This document shows positions 61,442-64,000 of a stretch of DNA of 64,000 nucleotides, one piece after another. The notes under the pieces were generated by a model. That model was given only the letters and a program-made list of their open reading frames with translations. It did not search any database and had not been told where the DNA came from. The stretch's first letter is position 1. The number at the start of each line of letters is the position of its first letter. The stretch is from assembly GCA_910587635.1 (NCBI GenBank), contig CAJUNB010000012.1, positions 54,469 through 118,468 of the forward strand, in the 5' to 3' direction. The position numbers and the translations under genes were made by a program. The DNA comes from an uncultured Lachnospiraceae bacterium (GTDB lineage: Bacteria > Bacillota > Clostridia > Lachnospirales > Lachnospiraceae).

Positions 61442-62179
61442 ATGAGCGTTATTTCTATGAAGCAGTTATTGGAAGCCGGTGTACATTTCGGACACCAGAC
61501 AAGAAGATGGAACCCTAAAATGGCTCCCTATATTTTTACAGAGAGAAACGGGATCCATATTATCGATCTGCAGAAATCCGTTGGAAAAGTGGATGAGGCT
61601 TACAGAGCAGTAGCTGATATCGTATCTCAGGGAGGGACAATCCTTTTCGTTGGTACGAAGAAACAGGCACAGGATGCAGTTAAGGCAGAGGCAGAGCGCT
61701 GCGGTATGTTCTATGTAAATGAAAGATGGCTGGGCGGCATGCTTACCAATTTCAAGACGATCAGAAGCAGAGTGGAAAGATTGAAGGCGATCGAGCTGAT
61801 GTCTCAGGATGGAACATTCGATGTACTTCCGAAAAAGGAAGTAATTAAGCTGAAGAAGGAATGGGAAAAGCTGGAACGTAATCTTGGCGGTATCAAAGGG
61901 ATGGGAAGAATTCCCGATGCTATTTTTGTAGTGGATCCCAAAAAGGAAAGAATTTGTGTACAGGAAGCACATACCCTTGGCATCACACTGATTGGTATTG
62001 GTGATACAAACTGTGATCCCGAAGAATTGGATTATATTATTCCGGGTAATGATGATGCCATCAGAGCAGTCAAACTGATCGTTTCCAAGATGGCAGATGC
62101 TGTTGTGGAAGCAAATCAGGGAGAAACAGCGGATGTGGCAGAAGCGGCAGAGGAAGAAACAGAGCCGGTTGAAGAATAA
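61442..62179 (+). CDS. rpsB: 30S ribosomal protein S2
   Basis: Small-subunit protein needed for S1 and initiation. Family opening MSVISMKQLLEAGVHFGHQTRRWNPKM and VDPKKERICVQEAHTLGI are present. The start at 61442 is fixed by GGAGGTAA five bases upstream; in-frame ATG 61418 and others upstream are not used. Length 245 with an acidic tail (VAEAAEEETEPVEE). Followed by tsf, the universal partner. Confidence 0.98.
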   Translation: MSVISMKQLLEAGVHFGHQTRRWNPKMAPYIFTERNGIHIIDLQKSVGKVDEAYRAVADIVSQGGTILFVGTKKQAQDAVKAEAERCGMFYVNERWLGGMLTNFKTIRSRVERLKAIELMSQDGTFDVLPKKEVIKLKKEWEKLERNLGGIKGMGRIPDAIFVVDPKKERICVQEAHTLGITLIGIGDTNCDPEELDYIIPGNDDAIRAVKLIVSKMADAVVEANQGETADVAEAAEEETEPVEE

Positions 62180-62218
62180 AATACTGAGTGTATGAGATAG
62201 ATGGAGGAGTAAAAAAGC

Positions 62219-63154
62219 ATGGCTATTACAGCAGGAATGGTAAAAGAACTGCGCGAGATGACCGGCGCAGGTATGATGGATTGTAAGAAGGCGTTGACTG
62301 AGACAAACGGTGATATGGATGCCGCTGTTGAATTTTTGAGAAAGAACGGACAGGCAAAGGCTGAAAAGAAAGCAAGCAGAATCGCGGCAGAAGGACTTTG
62401 CAGGGTTGCCATAAAGGATGAAAAAACAGCAGCAGTTGTAGAAGTGAATTCGGAGACAGACTTTGTTGCAAAGAATGAAGATTTCCAGAATTTTGTAGCT
62501 GCAGTGGCAGAGCAGGCTGTTTCTACTGATGCGGCAGATATCGATGCTTTTCTGGCAGAGAAATGGAATCTGGATACGTCCAAAACTGTAAAAGAAGCTC
62601 TGGTTGATAAAGTGGCAGTTATTGGAGAAAATCTGAATATCAGAAGATTTGAAAAAGTTGTGGCAGAAAACGGCTGTGTCGTTTCCTATACCCATGGCGG
62701 CGGCAGAATCGGTGTCATCGTAGAGGGTGAGACAGATGTGGTAAATGACAGTGTGAAAGAGGCACTGACCAATATTGCGATGCAGGTGGCAGCGCTTTCT
62801 CCCAAGTATGTGTCTACATCAGATGTTTCAGAAGAGTATAAGGTGCATGAAAAAGAGATACTGATGGCACAGATCGCCAACGATCCGAAGATGGCAGGAA
62901 AGCCGGAAAAGGTGATCGAAGGTGCAGTAGTTGGCCGTCTGAACAAAGAACTGAAGGAAGTATGTCTGCTGGAGCAGGTATATGTGAAGGCAGAAGATGG
63001 TAAACAGACCGTTGCAAAGTACATCGAGCAGGTGGCAAAAGAAAACAGTGCCAAACTTTCTGTTAAGAGATTTGTTCGTTTTGAAACGGGCGAAGGACTT
63101 GAGAAAAAGGAAGAGAACTTTGCTGAGGAAGTGGCAAAACAGATGAATCAGTAG
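62219..63154 (+). CDS. tsf: Elongation factor Ts
   Basis: Guanine-nucleotide exchange factor for EF-Tu. TAGMVKELREMTGAGMMDCKKAL is the N-terminal signature, and VVEVNSETDFVAKNEDF the EF-Tu contact region with the TDFV motif. The dimer/C-terminal part is complete. Length 311. GGAGGAG precedes the ATG. Followed by a strong terminator. Confidence 0.98.
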   Translation: MAITAGMVKELREMTGAGMMDCKKALTETNGDMDAAVEFLRKNGQAKAEKKASRIAAEGLCRVAIKDEKTAAVVEVNSETDFVAKNEDFQNFVAAVAEQAVSTDAADIDAFLAEKWNLDTSKTVKEALVDKVAVIGENLNIRRFEKVVAENGCVVSYTHGGGRIGVIVEGETDVVNDSVKEALTNIAMQVAALSPKYVSTSDVSEEYKVHEKEILMAQIANDPKMAGKPEKVIEGAVVGRLNKELKEVCLLEQVYVKAEDGKQTVAKYIEQVAKENSAKLSVKRFVRFETGEGLEKKEENFAEEVAKQMNQ

Positions 63155-63192
63155 AATTTTGTCGAAATAAGGCGAATAGAGATAGGAATGAG

Positions 63193-63235
63193 AACCCTTG
63201 TAAGTGGCGTTGGTGCGCTGCTTGCAGGGGTTTTT
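63193..63235 (+). terminator. Terminator of rpsB-tsf
   Basis: AACCCTTGTAAG pairs with CTTGCAGGGGTT (12 bp, two G-T) around a 16-base loop, then a run of five T. Confidence 0.88.
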
Positions 63236-63321
63236 ATTATGCGGTATGTATAAAAGTTATAATGGATATTGTCTATAGAATGTGGTAAAATAAATAAAAA
63301 CAGAAATTGGGAGTTGATTTT

Positions 63322-63492
63322 ATGCTAGTCAGTACAGATAAGAAATGGGATTATGCGTTAGGTATGATTAAAGTAGATGGATTAGAACCATCCCCAGAAT
63401 TTAAAAAATTAATTGAAAAAGAAAGTCGTGGAGAAATGACCACAGAGGATATGCGTAAAGTTTTAGACAAAAAATATAAGATGAAAGAATAA
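63322..63492 (+). CDS. VbhA-like antitoxin of a Fic toxin
   Basis: 56-residue protein with a first helix KKWDYALGMIKVDGLEPSPE and a second part KESRGEMTTEDMRKVLDKKYK. This matches the VbhA-type class I Fic antitoxins, whose helix places a Glu in the toxin's ATP site through [ST]xxxE[GN]. Here the aligned stretch reads MIKVDG, so Ser/Thr is Met and Glu is Asp. The ATG at 63322 has GGGAG eight bases upstream; TTG 63307 is less likely. The Fic gene starts 10 bases after the stop. The pair is richer in A+T than the rest of the window. Confidence 0.75.
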   Translation: MLVSTDKKWDYALGMIKVDGLEPSPEFKKLIEKESRGEMTTEDMRKVLDKKYKMKE

Positions 63493-63502
63493 GGACAATA
63501 TT

Positions 63503-64000
63503 ATGAAAGATCCATATTTATATCTACATACAGATATTCTGAAGAATCTTGCTGATATACGGGACAGGGAAATGTTATCGTGCATGGAAGCAGAATATAC
63601 GAGTATACGGCTTGCGGAACTTGTGACAGGAGAATCCGTCAGCCGTTTTGATTTTGCAACGCTTTGTGATATGCATCATTATATTTTTCAGGATATTTAT
63701 GAATGGGCAGGAAAAATCAGAATTATAAATATTGAAAAATCAGAGCCAGCCTTAGGAGGTATTTCAATCGAGTATTCTGATTGCTTTGACATAATAAAGG
63801 ATGCCACATATGTCTTAGATAAAATGAACCACTACACTTGGGAAAAGGCATCTCTTGATGAAGTGGCAGAAATATTTTCAAAATATTTAGCTGAACTTTG
63901 GAAAGTGCATCCTTATCGAGAAGGTAATACGCGCACGGTAATTACATTTTGCAGCCAGTTTATAGAGAGTAAAGGGTTTTATATAGATAGTGATTTATTC
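63503..64000 (+). CDS. Fic domain toxin (AMPylase-like), 3' end outside the window
   Basis: First 166 residues of a Fic-family protein, which transfers AMP or related groups from nucleotides to target proteins. Fic motif HPYREGNTR at 136-144 with the catalytic His136; upstream the flap region KIRIINIEKSEPALGG and the helix FSKYLAELWKVHP are normal. The motif departs from canonical HxFx[DE]GNGRxxR: Thr143 for Gly and Ile147 for the last Arg. Start ATG 63503 is preceded by AAGGA. The C-terminus is not seen. Confidence 0.85.
   Translation, partial: MKDPYLYLHTDILKNLADIRDREMLSCMEAEYTSIRLAELVTGESVSRFDFATLCDMHHYIFQDIYEWAGKIRIINIEKSEPALGGISIEYSDCFDIIKDATYVLDKMNHYTWEKASLDEVAEIFSKYLAELWKVHPYREGNTRTVITFCSQFIESKGFYIDSDLF

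Noticed and set aside
61466..62695. 409-codon minus-strand frame opposite rpsB and tsf
   Set aside because: Spans two essential conserved genes and their gap, with Cys/Phe/His-rich non-protein-like composition.

Overview
The window is 64 kb of chromosome from a motile, endospore-forming member of the Firmicutes, most likely a Lachnospiraceae (class Clostridia). Support comes from the sporulation genes (sigH, gpr, spoIIP, sigK), codY directly before a very large flagellar/chemotaxis operon, Gram-positive type FliY, CheC and CheD, strong AGGAGG ribosome binding sites and TTGACA/TATAAT promoters. All genes read on the + strand except rpsT. No insertion sequence, prophage or CRISPR array is visible. 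Genus and species cannot be named from this sequence alone.

Layout. 1-3.3 kb: riboflavin genes ribD (3' part only), ribE, ribBA, ribH. 3.3-9.4 kb: ispF, a GNAT acetyltransferase, then cysE-cysS-mrnC-rlmB-sigH, which keeps the Bacillus subtilis order. 9.4-10.5 kb: tRNA-Thr(GGT) and deoD. 10.5-17.8 kb: rpsT(-), gpr, spoIIP, lepA, hemW (the Bacillus order again), then an uninterrupted sigK. Between spoIIP and lepA lies a 438-bp gene-free stretch with its own promoter-like sequence, several strong hairpins and 2.6 copies of a 70-bp tandem repeat. This is the most unusual part of the window. 17.9-24.5 kb: a two-TM zinc-ribbon-like protein, a PilT-like ATPase with an altered His box, comM, dprA and topA. 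24.5-25.5 kb: codY with its own promoter and terminator.

25.6-61.3 kb is one continuous fla/che operon of about 39 genes: flgBC fliEFGHIJ, a MotE-like gene, fliK flgD, a small hook-associated gene, flgE flbD motAB fliLM fliY cheY fliOPQR flhBAFG, a PilZ gene, cheBAWCD, a small membrane protein gene, fliA, fapA, and three accessory genes ending in an MltG-like lipid-anchored or membrane protein. Together they encode the basal body, C-ring, export gate, hook, stator, switch-linked phosphatases, receptor-kinase core and the late sigma factor. cheR, flagellin and chemoreceptors are not here. The operon ends at a terminator whose loop carries the -35 of the next promoter, followed by rpsB-tsf, again as in Bacillus.

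63.2-64 kb: after the tsf terminator the base composition becomes more A+T rich and a VbhA-like antitoxin/Fic toxin pair begins. The Fic gene runs off the window end. This looks like an acquired accessory module next to otherwise core chromosome.
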